A stretch of 64,000 bases of DNA from Sciurus carolinensis (Eukaryota > Chordata > Mammalia > Rodentia > Sciuridae), in the NCBI RefSeq assembly GCF_902686445.1, contig NC_062227.1, positions 20,287,678 through 20,351,677 on the forward strand, read 5' to 3'. The notes under the pieces are model-generated. The model had not been told where the DNA came from. It did not search any database and saw nothing but the letters and a program-made list of their open reading frames with translations. The position numbers and the translations under genes are program-made. Below, one piece after another: positions 37,503 to 48,107 of this stretch. How positions within the stretch are numbered: the stretch's first letter is position 1; every line of letters begins with the position of its first letter.

Positions 37503-39979
37503 ATCTCACAGCATTCAGTACATCTTCAAGAGTCCCAATAGTCTCAACAGTTCCTGAATTGCTCAAAAGCCCTTCTCCAAAGCCACTTCTGACACTCAAA
37601 GAAATTCAGTGAAGCTGTACCCCTGATTAAAAAAGCTTGTATTCTGCTCTTTTGTCCTTTTAATTCATGAGCGTGATTTTCTTTTCTCCCACACCCTCAT
37701 CCCTGTCCGGATGACTAGCTATAGAGTTAGTTAAAAACACTAACCTTTACACTGAGCACTACCCCTTCCTAGGTCACAAGAAATGTCCAAATTAAAAGGA
37801 CTTCAGAGTTGTAGAGCAGAGAATGACTGGGATGAAAACCAGAAGCCCAAACATTCAAAATGCAAGCTTCTAAACAATCATGTTATCTTAAGATTCACAG
37901 GTCCCAGATAAATCAATGACCACTGGATCCACATAAGACCCTCACAACACATGTTCCAGAAAAGGACATTTGTCCACACTAGTGAACTACCCTGGTGCCC
38001 ACATGCCCAAGACAGAGGGAACAATTCCACATAACATGCTATATAAATTTTCACTGGGCAGTGCTAAGCAAGATGAAATCAGGAGCTAGATATTCATTCT
38101 TCTGGCATGTCGGCATGTTACAAAATAAAGCCTTTTCTTCTCCTAATAGTCTGATTCTTCAGTTATTGCTTCTTTCAGTAGAAAGCAAAGCAGCAGAATC
38201 AAAACTTTTGTACTTATTTTGGCTGTAATCCTCTGTAAAATGACAAGGAACTTAAACTTCCAAGATACAATTGCAAAGGAGAAACACAACCATCCCAAAG
38301 GGAAGAACAGAAAACTTCCAAGTAGGAATCTAAACAAACACAGCAGAGCAAATATCAAGTCTTGTCCTCCATGTGTGGAACTGGGGCACATGATGGATCA
38401 ATATGGGTTCCAGAGGACTTGGGCATCCTCATCCCTCCAGCCTTATCTACCGCAGGACCACTCCATGGACCTGGCTGTGCTCACTGCCTGTGACTTCCCA
38501 TGGCAGGTGTTTCATGTTCCTGGCATTGCTACATTCCTGGGGTCTCCAATACAACACTGGCTTCACTCTCAATTTAACGAATCACCCTTTCTGGACCTGC
38601 TGGATGGAACTCTGACTGTGACACATATTTTCTTGACAACCAGACTTTCCTGCAAATATCAGTACAACCGTCCATGGCCCCACAACTCTTGCATTCTGTA
38701 TGTCTGATTCCAGTATCAAGTGGACAATGCCATGATCTGCTGTCAATGAGAGCAGTAGCCAGGCAGCCTAGACCACGGTCTCTGTATGCCTGTGTGGTGT
38801 TAGTTAAACAAGGAATGGATCTTGAAGTAAGGATTCCTAGGCTACCCTGGTACCCTGACATTCTCATCTCAAACAAGTCTTGCTCACAAAGCATATATCT
38901 AGTGTATTAGTGCAAAGTATTTAGCTACATTTCATGGCATTCATCTCTTTACTAACTACACCTGTCTTGACCCCTACTAAGCCCTTTTTTTCTGGGAAAT
39001 TTCCAAGTATTTCAAATCTTCCCACTGTTCTTTTTGCTACTGACTGCTACTATAAATCTGGCTAAAACCAGTTAGAAATATGCAGGCCACATCCTAAATG
39101 ATATGTTGCCTTAAAATTTCTTTGATCAGATTAATTAGTCTGTGTTTTCAGGACCATTTTCCTCACCTTGACATAGATCACAAACACAGTTAGAGGAGAA
39201 AAAGTGTATTTGGTTCATGTTCTTAGAGATCTCAGTCCAATGACTGCAAACTCCATAGCTCTGGGACTGAGGTGAGTCAGAACATCGTGGTGGAATGGTA
39301 TGCAGCAGGAAAGCAGATCCGGACATAGTAATCACAAACTGGGGAGGAGGGAGAAGTGAGGATATTCTGCTCACAGTACGAACTATGAAACCCAAAGGGT
39401 TGCCCCCACTGACTGGCTTCTTCCAGGCACACATACCTGCCTACATTTACAACCCAGTAAATAAATCTGTATCAATGGACTAATGCATTCATTAGGTTAA
39501 AGCTTTCACAACCCAATCATTTCACCTCTAAAGGTTTTTGCACTCCCTTATACATGAGATTTTGGGGGAACCTCACATCAAAGCATAACCATCTGTAACC
39601 TTTAAATAAAGTGTCCATGAATTCTATATATATGCAAAAAGTACACAAAATGTAGAGCAATACATGCTAGAAGTCACATTAGTGGCCTCTAATCCAATTC
39701 CTAATAAGGTACTTATATTAATCTCAAAATCTCATGGACACAGCCTCTACTGTCTGCATTACTCCCCACATTCTGGGGTCTGACATCACATCAGCATCAC
39801 CCATGAAGTTCTCTCTTAGCACTCATGGTTTTCTCTAGCCTGCTGATGCAAGCTCTTCCAAACCACTCCTGCAAAACAAACTCCAAAGCCTTCTGAACCA
39901 CATGATCAGGTACAGTCATAGTAATGTGCACTCTTGGCACCAATTTTCTGGGATAGTCAGCTGTCTGTCACAGTACAAA
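37503..39979. other. Unassigned sequence (right arm) with one longer ORF
   Basis: Contains a 162-codon + strand frame at 38,219-38,707, whose second half includes SPFLDLLDGTLTVTHIF. The left arm has the same stretch antisense, but broken into pieces (for example 4,604-4,813). I recognise no domain, and the codon pattern gives no support for selection. Confidence 0.35.
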
Positions 39980-40325
39980 AATCTCTGAGGTAAATACTTT
40001 GAATGGAGGAAAGATTAATTTGGGATCATTTTGTAGAGGTTACAGTCCATGATGGCTTGGTCCTGTTGCTCTTAGGCCTGTGGCTAGGCAGTATATCTTG
40101 ATGGAGGAAAACTGTTCACCTCAAGGTAGACAGGAAGCAAGAGAATGAGAAGGAGAGGGAGGGAGCAGGAAAGGCAAATGTCCTAATATCCCATTCCCCA
40201 ATAATATGATTTCCTTCCATTGCATCCCACTGCCTCTCAATAGCACCAACCACTGGAGACCAAGCTTTTAACTCATGAGCCTATCCCATATGGAAAGACA
40301 CAATCCCAAATCATACTCAAATCCC
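39980..40325 (-). mobile_element. LTR-like medium-copy repeat, inverted copy of copy 1
   Basis: The reverse complement of 2,985-3,330. The phrase CCATTCCCCAATAATATGAT near 40,193 is its mirror. Confidence 0.5.
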
Positions 40326-41149
40326 CTTACTTACTCCATTCACCACTTCATGCAAAGAAAAAACCTGCTCAGAATTTTTCCCTGGGTCACATCCCAAAGG
40401 AAAAGTCACCAAGGAGTCAGGCACAGAAAACTACAGGTGGAATCCAGAGAAGAAGGAGGCATTATATGGTCTCCTGGAAGCCAACCCTGATCACACAATT
40501 CACTGATAGGTAACCTGCTCAGTGGAAATGAAGAAAATGAGAAGGCTGAAATACTCTAAGAAAAGCATGAAGCATAGTGTGCTTCCCACTGAAATAGAAT
40601 CCTAATACTTCAAGAAAGGATGAAGAACTGAAGAACACTTCAAAACATGACCCAGTGAACATGTCTCCCAAAAATAAAGCAAAATCTGAACTGAATTTTG
40701 GGGACCCTTGGATTTACTGACCAGTCCTCAAGTTTCAGGATTCAACAGGGAAAGGGTGCCTGATATCCAGCAGCAAACACCACGCAGGGCACATTGGGTA
40801 CTGGAGTAGATTTTCTGTAGGATTTCAGTAGCTTCACACTGTGGAGGCTGGTGTCTTCATCCACTAGCTTAGCCTCAGAGGAGCCAACTGCATTCTTGGC
40901 TGCCCAGCTATTTCTCAGGGCATTGGCATAGGAGAGGTATTCTCCCATCTCACCTCCTGCCCAGGAAACCCCACAATTTTATGCCTGCTGCCCATCACAA
41001 ACAAGAAACCTAATAAAAATTTCTGTTTTGTCCACAAGTCCCACACAAATGCTGAAGAGGAATCCATATGTCTATGGAATGAACACAGCTGAATCTATCT
41101 ATCCCCATGAGGAAAAGTCACAAATCAACATTCATGAGAGTTTGGGTCC
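40326..41149. other. Unassigned sequence with mirror copy of the 70-codon segment
   Basis: The minus-strand frame at 40,742-40,948 is the partner of 2,498-2,710. On the + strand an AATAAA follows near 41,010. The rest is unassigned. Confidence 0.4.
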
Positions 41150-43985
41150 CTCAAAGATAAACCAACCCAGTTAGGAGCAGTGGATCAGAATGACCACAGT
41201 CAATGCAATGGATCAGAGTGACCACAGTCAATACATACACACAAGGATTCCTGATGCTCCACCCACAATACACATAGAATTGCCAACATATGAACTTGTT
41301 GTTGCCTGAACATGTTTACTTCACACGAGATGACTCGTCATACATCCTGAAATCAAACACACATACCCATGAGAAATGCTAGTAAATGCTTAATAAGATG
41401 TCATCCAGGGGGAAGTAAAAAAGTCTTGACTTTCAGTTTACAAGGTGTATCTAGTCAACCAAGATTAATTTCAACTTAACAACCAGATACGACTAAATAT
41501 GAACACAAAAAGTGATGAGCCCCATCAGTTACCACAACTAGTTCCAGTCCACTTCAGCATACAAAGTAGTTTGTGCAAAAAATTTGGCTGTCCCTGGAAT
41601 ATGAACTTCAACTTCAACCCCAAATACACAATGAAAATTATATCACTGTCTCCAGCAATAAATACACCTGAACGTATGTACAACTGTTATCTATACCCTG
41701 AACAGATATAATGCCTGTTACTTCTGAACATAAGTGCAACTGCTCTCTGCACCCTAAAGAGATATAACACTTGTTACTATATCAACGTTTACACAAAATA
41801 CTCGATTCATCCTAAATGTTCATGTGTCATTCCTACAAAACAACAAATACAACATGAGCTGGAGACATGTCTATACAACAAATACACTGCCCCCATACAC
41901 ACAATGAATAACCTACAGGCTCAGATTCTAGGAAACCAACAAGAATACAAACACTTATGCACTACCCAAACAGACACAAATGAAGGCCCACACTTCTCAA
42001 ATACATCTCTCCACAACACCTCAATGCACAATGTACACAGCTTAGTTCCAAGCATACAATAAACCTCCCACATCTGCCAGAATACACACTCCACGAATTC
42101 AAGGACACTCTCAGCCACCAAAAACCTCTACTTCTCAAACACACGAGACTGAACACAAATATCAGGACCACTCAGGCAACATCACACAAATCTTCAAGGA
42201 TTACATTCCACCATACACACAAACACAACTCCTGAGCATCTTGTATATGCATAGACTCTAAATATACGCATCCACAAACCCCTGAACATACACCTAAACA
42301 CTCATGTGCATAGACAGAAAATACAAAAACATTCACCTGGCATGCATGAGGAAAAGTTCAATACTAGCACACACAAAAAACCAAACATGCACTAATCTTT
42401 ATACACTGATCAATATATACACAGTTTGAACCGGGAAATAGACTCATGAATATTCCCAAAACATCTCACAGAGATTCCCTAAAACATTGTATAGTAGTCT
42501 ACATCTCCAGAAAGCAACCTGCCAACCATGCCAGTCATACATGTCTATATATGCCTATAAACATCACAACATTCATCAAATACCCTTTGAATACTCCTAC
42601 CACCCTCATTCCCAATGAAAAAATTTATAGAATGCAACCACTTAGTGATAAATCCACAAACCAATGTGCACGCCCAACATACAGGAACATCTCCAGTATA
42701 TTATATAAAATACACATGAAAACACTTACAAATCTCATATTATCACTGGCTGCAAGAATGCACTTCTTCTCCACCCCAATACGAAGATATCACTCGGTCG
42801 CACATCTCTAACACATATAAACACAATTCCCACACTTCCCTGTGTAAATGCCCCTCTTCTCCATCCCACACATAAATTCCTACTTCCCGGTTGTATGCAA
42901 ATAAATTTCTACTAAATACACACATGGCCACAGAAAATCAAAACTGCCATGTCCCTTAAGTACACATACACTTGAACATTCTTCCTTCTCACTACTATTG
43001 CTCATTCATGTAACAAACACTGATACACACAAATGAGCACCTCTGGGGTGTGCTAGTTAATTTAATCTCAATATACATGTACCTCTCCACAAGCATCACA
43101 TCCATACATGATTAACTGGCACACACAAATATACAAATATTGCCAAATAGATAGTACCTTATACTACCATCATACACAGGATCACAAAATGTCAATACAA
43201 GAAATAACTCCCCATCAAATATGCAGAATCCTACTAACTGCACACCACAATCACTTATATTTATACTACTCCTACAAAAAATGTACTCACAGACCTGGCC
43301 TCAGTGAATATGAATACCAAAATAAATCCACATAACCAAACACCATGTACTGAACGTAAAAATACTCCTATATGTCCCAATAATCTCAATCACTTTGCAA
43401 ACCCAGAGAAATATACCCAAACATGATCCTTAACACTGCCCACATGCACAAACACATATTTATTTCCAAAATTACCATCCTGCATGCACACATACCAGTC
43501 TTCAGGGGCAAAACAAACAAACAAAAAATCACATGTGAAATATTACAAAATCCAAATTACAAACACCTAAACTCAACTCTGAGTTTATGTCCCCACCCTC
43601 CAAATACACATCAGTCACTACTCTCCCATAATCTCAAATTACAACCACTCACCACCACCCACACTTCTGAATACATAGCAGATTCTCATCAGTCACTTGC
43701 AAACTAAACAAACCCCAAACTCTGCATATCAATACATTAGGGGCACCACCACCCCACAAAAGGAAGAGTGACAAACCACTCATGCCCTCTGAATTCCTAC
43801 CATCCTTACAAGGACAAGCACAACATCTCATTTTTCTCTTACAAATCGCCATCCATTGATTATCATGCCTTCAAAACTAAAGGAAAACTTCCTTGCACCC
43901 AAAAATACCGACAAATAGCTCCCAGTAACCCACCAACACACACGAGAGCATGCAATCAATTTTACATGTTCGATCGATGAAAATC
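41150..43985. repeat. AC-rich, strand-asymmetric block (outer, right arm)
   Basis: The mirror of 1-2,330, extending about 500 bp further outward because the window cuts the left arm. The + strand is A- and C-rich. The frame at 42,446-42,811 parallels the antisense frame at 684-1,160 but has many substitutions and no domain, and base composition explains it. Confidence 0.7.
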
Positions 43986-44014
43986 ACACAATTTAATAAC
44001 GAAATTACAATCTC

Positions 44015-44020
44015 TTTATT
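44015..44020 (-). promoter_or_regulatory. Possible polyadenylation signal on the minus strand
   Basis: TTTATT on the + strand reads AATAAA on the minus strand, about 100-900 bp downstream of the CpG island for a minus-strand transcript. There is no other support for a transcript. Confidence 0.2.
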
Positions 44021-44139
44021 GCAAAATGTCTTTAGGTCATTTAGTTCATTTTCCAGACTCCTCCACCACAGCCAACCTATGACTGCACGTCCATCATGAC
44101 GCAACCACAGCAGAAGGGCAAAAGTGGCTAGGTAGTCCC

Positions 44140-44960
44140 TTTTGCAAAGTCGCCAGCGTCACCGAACAGGAGTGTCCTTCTGCCTAAGGACGCGGAGGTC
44201 GCTGACAGTCTCCAGCACTCACACGTCTCACGGGTCGAGGGGAGGCCGTCCAACTTCATTGACATCGACACCAGACACCTCCCTGCAGACTGGACGCCGC
44301 TGCTTGCACACCTCTGAGGCTCCGTTCAGCGCCGAGTCCCACGGGCTGTGACTGACGCCAACCCAGAGGCTCTGCTCTCACACCGCTTTGGTGACCAACA
44401 TCTGGCTTCCAGGACATGAGACCATGGGGCTGCGCAGGGCCTGTTCTGGGCGCTGCCCACGTCCAGGTGAGAAGAGGCCGCGGGCGGCGGCGCCGGCGGG
44501 GACATACCACGGGGAAGGCCCGCCGCACAGGACTGAAGACCTGCGCACGACAGACTCGGGAAGGGAGAGCCACGCGGGTCCAGTACCTCTGGGCTGGAAA
44601 CCAACTCTGGACGCCGCCATGAAAGCCGTGCCGACTGTGGAGGAACCGCCACCCACGCTCGCGCCTGCACGTTGCCCCACGGCAGCCGCAACCATCCCTG
44701 TACCGTTGGATGGCGGCCCGCGAGCGACATGGCGCCTCTGTCCAAGGGCGTGCGCATACACTAGGACTGCCGGCGGGAAGCACGGAGCTCCTGCAGGACA
44801 GGATGGAAGTGCATAGGGTCTGCAAGTTGTCGCCTGAAAGGCTGCTCCTCCTTGGGGAGCCTCGGGCTGCTCTTTCTTCCAGGGAGTGCACCTGAAACGA
44901 CCGCCATGATGTTCACTATTACAAATCTGCCGTGCCTGCTTTGGAGACCGCCCTGGCTGC
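44140..44960. promoter_or_regulatory. CpG island, possible promoter and first exon
   Basis: GC-rich, with roughly 40 CpG dinucleotides in the 440 bp from 44,281 to 44,760, against almost none in the surrounding 40 kb. Such density normally marks a promoter unmethylated in the germline. On the + strand a short frame from the ATG at 44,416 (MRPWGCAGPVLG) ends in CCACGTCCAG followed by GTGAGAAG, a good splice donor at 44,466/44,467. On the minus strand long frames of up to 211 codons exist, but three frames are open together, as expected from GC-rich sequence. I cannot identify the gene. It lies just outside the inverted-repeat pairing I can verify. Confidence 0.7.
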
Positions 44961-45149
44961 AGCATTGCAAGATCTCAACCCTGAAGCTCAAACTACTTAC
45001 TTAGGACAATTGTTTTGACCCCCTTTGCACCGCGTCCCTTTGATTCTTGTTCACTGGTCCAAACATCAGTGTGTGTCTTCCTCGTACTCCATGTGTAGAT
45101 TCCATTGGAGAGCAGTTTTGGCAAAGAATTAGGTCTGGGTAACACTCTA

Positions 45150-45700
45150 AAACCCCCATTCCTTGATTTTTGCCTTCCACATTTACTGTACTCAGCATAT
45201 GATTTCATACAGAGAGCCCTCCCAATATATATGGATGCTCAACTTTTTCCTTTGAATGTTTTTCTTATATGTTTAATGAAGACTTGGCAATGGTAACCAA
45301 TTTCAGTAAACAGAGCAATTTAATCCTCTTCCTTTTCTCCTACAGTTTTAGTTTTCAAATTTGTACCATGGATTCACTTGACTTGGTAATACATTGAAAA
45401 AAATTTTTCACTCCCTTGATGCTGTTTCTGGGAATTTGGGTAATTAATATCACTGCCCTCCAGAGAACAATGTGGAAGACATGTCAAATGTGACACTGCC
45501 AAGGGCCTCATGGTGTGCAAACCTAAAAGTTCTTCACGAGTCAGACAGGGCTTTTGCCATTCCTCCATAGTCCCCTGATTAGTTGGACATCCATGTTTAG
45601 AAATATTTTTTCTCAGTGATCACTGTTAGTTCAAGACTTTACATCAGCAATGGTCAGATGATAGGACAGAAGGATATTTCATGCTCCTTTTTATGGACAC
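45150..45700 (+). repeat. Tandem duplication, unit 1
   Basis: A unit of about 550 bp repeated in direct orientation at 45,701-47,805. Shared landmarks are ATTCCTTGA-TTTTTCC (45,158 and 45,704), CCCAATATATATG-ATG (about 45,210 and 45,760), ACATTGAAAAAAAT (about 45,392 and 47,432), CTTTTGCCATTCCTCCA and TGGTCAGATGATAGG (45,651 and 47,754). Divergence is substantial. The unit itself is unassigned. Confidence 0.8.
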
Positions 45701-45899
45701 TCCATTCCTTGACTTTTTCCTACTGTATTTACTGTAATGAGTGTATTTTTAGATATGGGGAGTTTTCCCAATATATATGAATGAATACACAAATGTTTTC
45801 TTTGAATGTGTTTGTTATACCTCTAATCAAGACGTGACATTGACCAAAATCATCAGAGCAATTTTACCTTCTCCCTGTTTGTACTGTATGTCAAAATTT

Positions 45900-45915
45900 C
45901 AGTTAGCATACTTTT
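45900..45915 (+). repeat. Target-site duplication, copy 1
   Basis: CAGTTAGCATACTTTT; the other side of the L1 reads CAGTTGACATACTTTT, with two mismatches in 16. Confidence 0.8.
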
Positions 45916-47380
45916 TTTTATTTTTTGCATACTTATTTAATTTTAAGCTACAAGTTTATCCCTCCCTCCCCCATCATTTAAAACATTTTTATTTTTACAG
46001 GCTGCATTTTGATTCTTTGTACCCAAATGGAGTACAACTTTTCATTTCTATGATTGTACACAATGTAGATTCACACCATTTGTGTAATCATACATGTACA
46101 TAGGGTAATAATGTCTGTCTCAGTTCACTATCTCTCCTTCCCCCAGTCCTTCCCACCCCATTTCCCTCTACACAATCCCAGTTCCTCCTTCTCTTATCCT
46201 CCTGCTAACCCCCCCATTATGTATCATCATCCACTAATCAGAGAAAACATTCAGCCTTTGATGATTTTTGGAATTCACTTATTTCACCTAGTATAATACT
46301 CTCCAACTACATTCATTTACTAGCAATTGCCATAATCTTATTCTTCCTTATGGCTGAGTAGTATTCCATTGTGCATATGTGCCACAGTTTCTTTATCCAT
46401 TGAAGGACATCTAGTTTGGTTCCATAATCTGGTCATTGTGAATTGGTCAGCTACAAACACTGATGTGACTGGGTTATTATAGTATGCTGATTTTAAGTCC
46501 TTGGGTATAGGCCAAGGAGTGGGATAGCTGGGTCAAAACGTGGTTCCATTCCAAATTTTCTGAGGAATAACCATACTGCTTTCCAAAGTGGCTGCAGCAA
46601 TTTGCAACTCCAGCAGCAATGTATGAGTGTGCCTTTTTCCCCACATCCATGCCAACACTTATTATTACTTGTGTACTTGATAATAGTCATTGTAATTGGA
46701 TTAAGATGAAATCTTAGGGTAGTTTTGAGTTGCATTTCTCTAATTACTAGAGAAGATGAGCACTTTTTCGTGTTTTTGTTGATCACCTGTGTATCTTCTT
46801 CTGTGAAGTGTCTGCCCAGTTCCTTAGCCCATTTATTGATTGGGTTCTTTGTATTTTTGGTATAAAGTTTTTATGTTCTTTATAAATTTTTAAGATTAGT
46901 GCTCTGTCTGAAGTGTGTGTGGAAAACATTTTCTCTCTGTAGGCTCTTTTTTTCACATTATCAATTGTTTCCTTTGCTGAGAGAAAGCTTTTCTGTTTGA
47001 ATTCATCCCATTTATTGATTCTTGCTTTTATTTCTAGTGCTCTGGGGATCTTGTTATGGAAATCTGGTTCTAAGCTAACATGATGAAGATTCAGGCCTAC
47101 TTTTTGTTCTATTTGGTGAAGGTTCTCAGGTCTAATTTCTAAATCCTTGATCCATTTTGAGTTGAGTTTTGTATAGAATGAGAGATAGGGATTTAATTTC
47201 ATTTTCCTTCATATGGATTTCCAGTTTTGCCAGCACCATTTGTTGAAGAAGCTATCTTTTCTTCATTGTATGTTTTTGGCAACTTTGCTGAGCATGATTT
47301 AACTGAACTTTTGTGGATTTGTCTCTGTGTCTTCTATTCTGTACAATTGTTCTACCTGTCTATTTTGGTGCCAACAGCAT
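45916..47380 (-). mobile_element. 5'-truncated L1, antisense, with target-site duplications
   Basis: The minus-strand frames at 46,783-47,202 and 46,493-46,786 read as the end of L1 ORF2, with SKWIKDLEIRPENL, SFLSAKETI, KCSSSLVIREMQLKTT, CWHGCGEKGTLIHCCW and FDPAIPLLGLYP. The 3' part (45,960-46,250) has the phrase GTACCCAAATGGAGTACAAC typical of squirrel L1 tails, and the poly(A) is seen as a T run at 45,913-45,927. It is flanked by near-identical 16-bp repeats (45,900-45,915 and 47,381-47,396). It is one of the youngest elements in the window, though frames are still broken between its two ORF pieces. Confidence 0.9.
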
Positions 47381-47396
47381 CAGTTGACATACTTTT
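47381..47396 (+). repeat. Target-site duplication, copy 2
   Basis: CAGTTGACATACTTTT, matching 45,900-45,915 across the L1 insertion. Confidence 0.8.
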
Positions 47397-47659
47397 AAAA
47401 TGTGTACCATGGACATACTTGGACTTATAACATTGAAAAAAATCCACTCTCTTGATGCTGTTTCTGGAATTTCAGGTAAATAGTATTCCTTCCCAAAATA
47501 ATGTGGCAGAAAGATCACATGTGACACTGTCAAGGGCTACTGTGGGTGAAGACAGAAAAGCTCTAAAGGAAGCAGAGAGGACTTTTGCCATTCCTCCAAA
47601 GTTCCTGCATTGGGTGGAAGAGCTTATGTTTTGTGAAGCTAATCAGCCATGTTCAGACA

Positions 47660-47716
47660 TGTGTTTTTTTTTTTTTTTTTTTGTCTTTTTGTTTTTGTTT
47701 GTTTGTTTTTTTTCCT
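47660..47716 (+). repeat. T-rich low-complexity run
   Basis: A long T run followed by TTTG repeats, absent from unit 1 of the tandem duplication. It could be the tail of a lost antisense retroelement. Confidence 0.8.
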
Positions 47717-47889
47717 AAGTAATCCGTGTTATCCTAGGGATTTATAGTAACAATGGTCAGATGATAGGGTAGAAGGACATTTAACTGCTCCTTCCATGGC
47801 CAGTCTGCACAAATTAAATTTGGGCTAGTTGCATTACATGTGAATCTAGAGTCTAGCATTTTGAAGTAGTGCAAAACTGATTTCATGGG

Positions 47890-47975
47890 TTTAGGAATGA
47901 AGTTCAATGGTGAAACACTGCCCAAGAGTATGCAAGGGCCCCAAATTCAATCTTGGTCTAGGAAAAAAAAAACTT
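47890..47975 (+). mobile_element. ID-type SINE, sense
   Basis: GAATGAAGTTCAATGGTGAA, then ACTGCCCAAGAGTATGCAAG, GGCCCCAAATTCAATCTTGG and an A run, which is the tRNA-derived ID order with its A tail. Confidence 0.8.
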
Positions 47976-48083
47976 TCTTTGGAAGTCTGGTCTCCATCAT
48001 TCATTACAGTAAACCATTATTTAAAAAATGTGGAAATAGGAGAAGACAGTTTTATTGCACTGTCTTTTATATCACTAGGTCAA

Positions 48084-48107
48084 GGAAAAAAGAAAGAAAG
48101 AAAGAAG
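48084..48107 (+). repeat. (AAAG)n short repeat
   Basis: AAAAAAGAAAGAAAGAAAGA type purine-rich run. Confidence 0.8.

Larger units (their letters stand above)
25961..43477 (-). repeat. Right arm of the large inverted repeat
   Basis: This is the reverse-complement partner of 1-21,677. The last shared bases next to the spacer are at 21,671-21,677 on the left and 25,961-25,967 on the right, after which the two sides diverge completely. The arm lacks the counterpart of left 12,016-16,164, with the junction at about 31,505-31,512, and about 140 bp matching left 6,512-6,650. Beyond 43,477 the same AC-rich sequence continues to about 43,985, but its partner lies outside the window. Confidence 0.95.
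45701..47805 (+). repeat. Tandem duplication, unit 2, split by an L1
   Basis: The second copy of the unit of about 550 bp. It is interrupted by the L1 at 45,916-47,380 and again by a T-rich insertion at 47,660-47,716. Removing both restores collinearity with unit 1. Confidence 0.8.

Noticed and set aside
44256..44965. Antisense ORFs of 143, 195 and 211 codons in the CpG island
   Set aside because: Three frames are open over the same GC-rich stretch, which is expected when stop codons are depleted. No family is recognised, and none has a convincing start or splice context.
45816..47430. Several + strand ORFs such as 45,777-46,103 and 47,227-47,430
   Set aside because: They are the wrong strand of the antisense L1 and the duplicated unit.
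47890..47975. Possible tRNA gene because of a tRNA-like promoter sequence
   Set aside because: The order, A tail and genomic repetition are those of an ID SINE, which derives from a tRNA. No cloverleaf can be completed. The same holds for 24,985-25,095 and 49,905-50,035.
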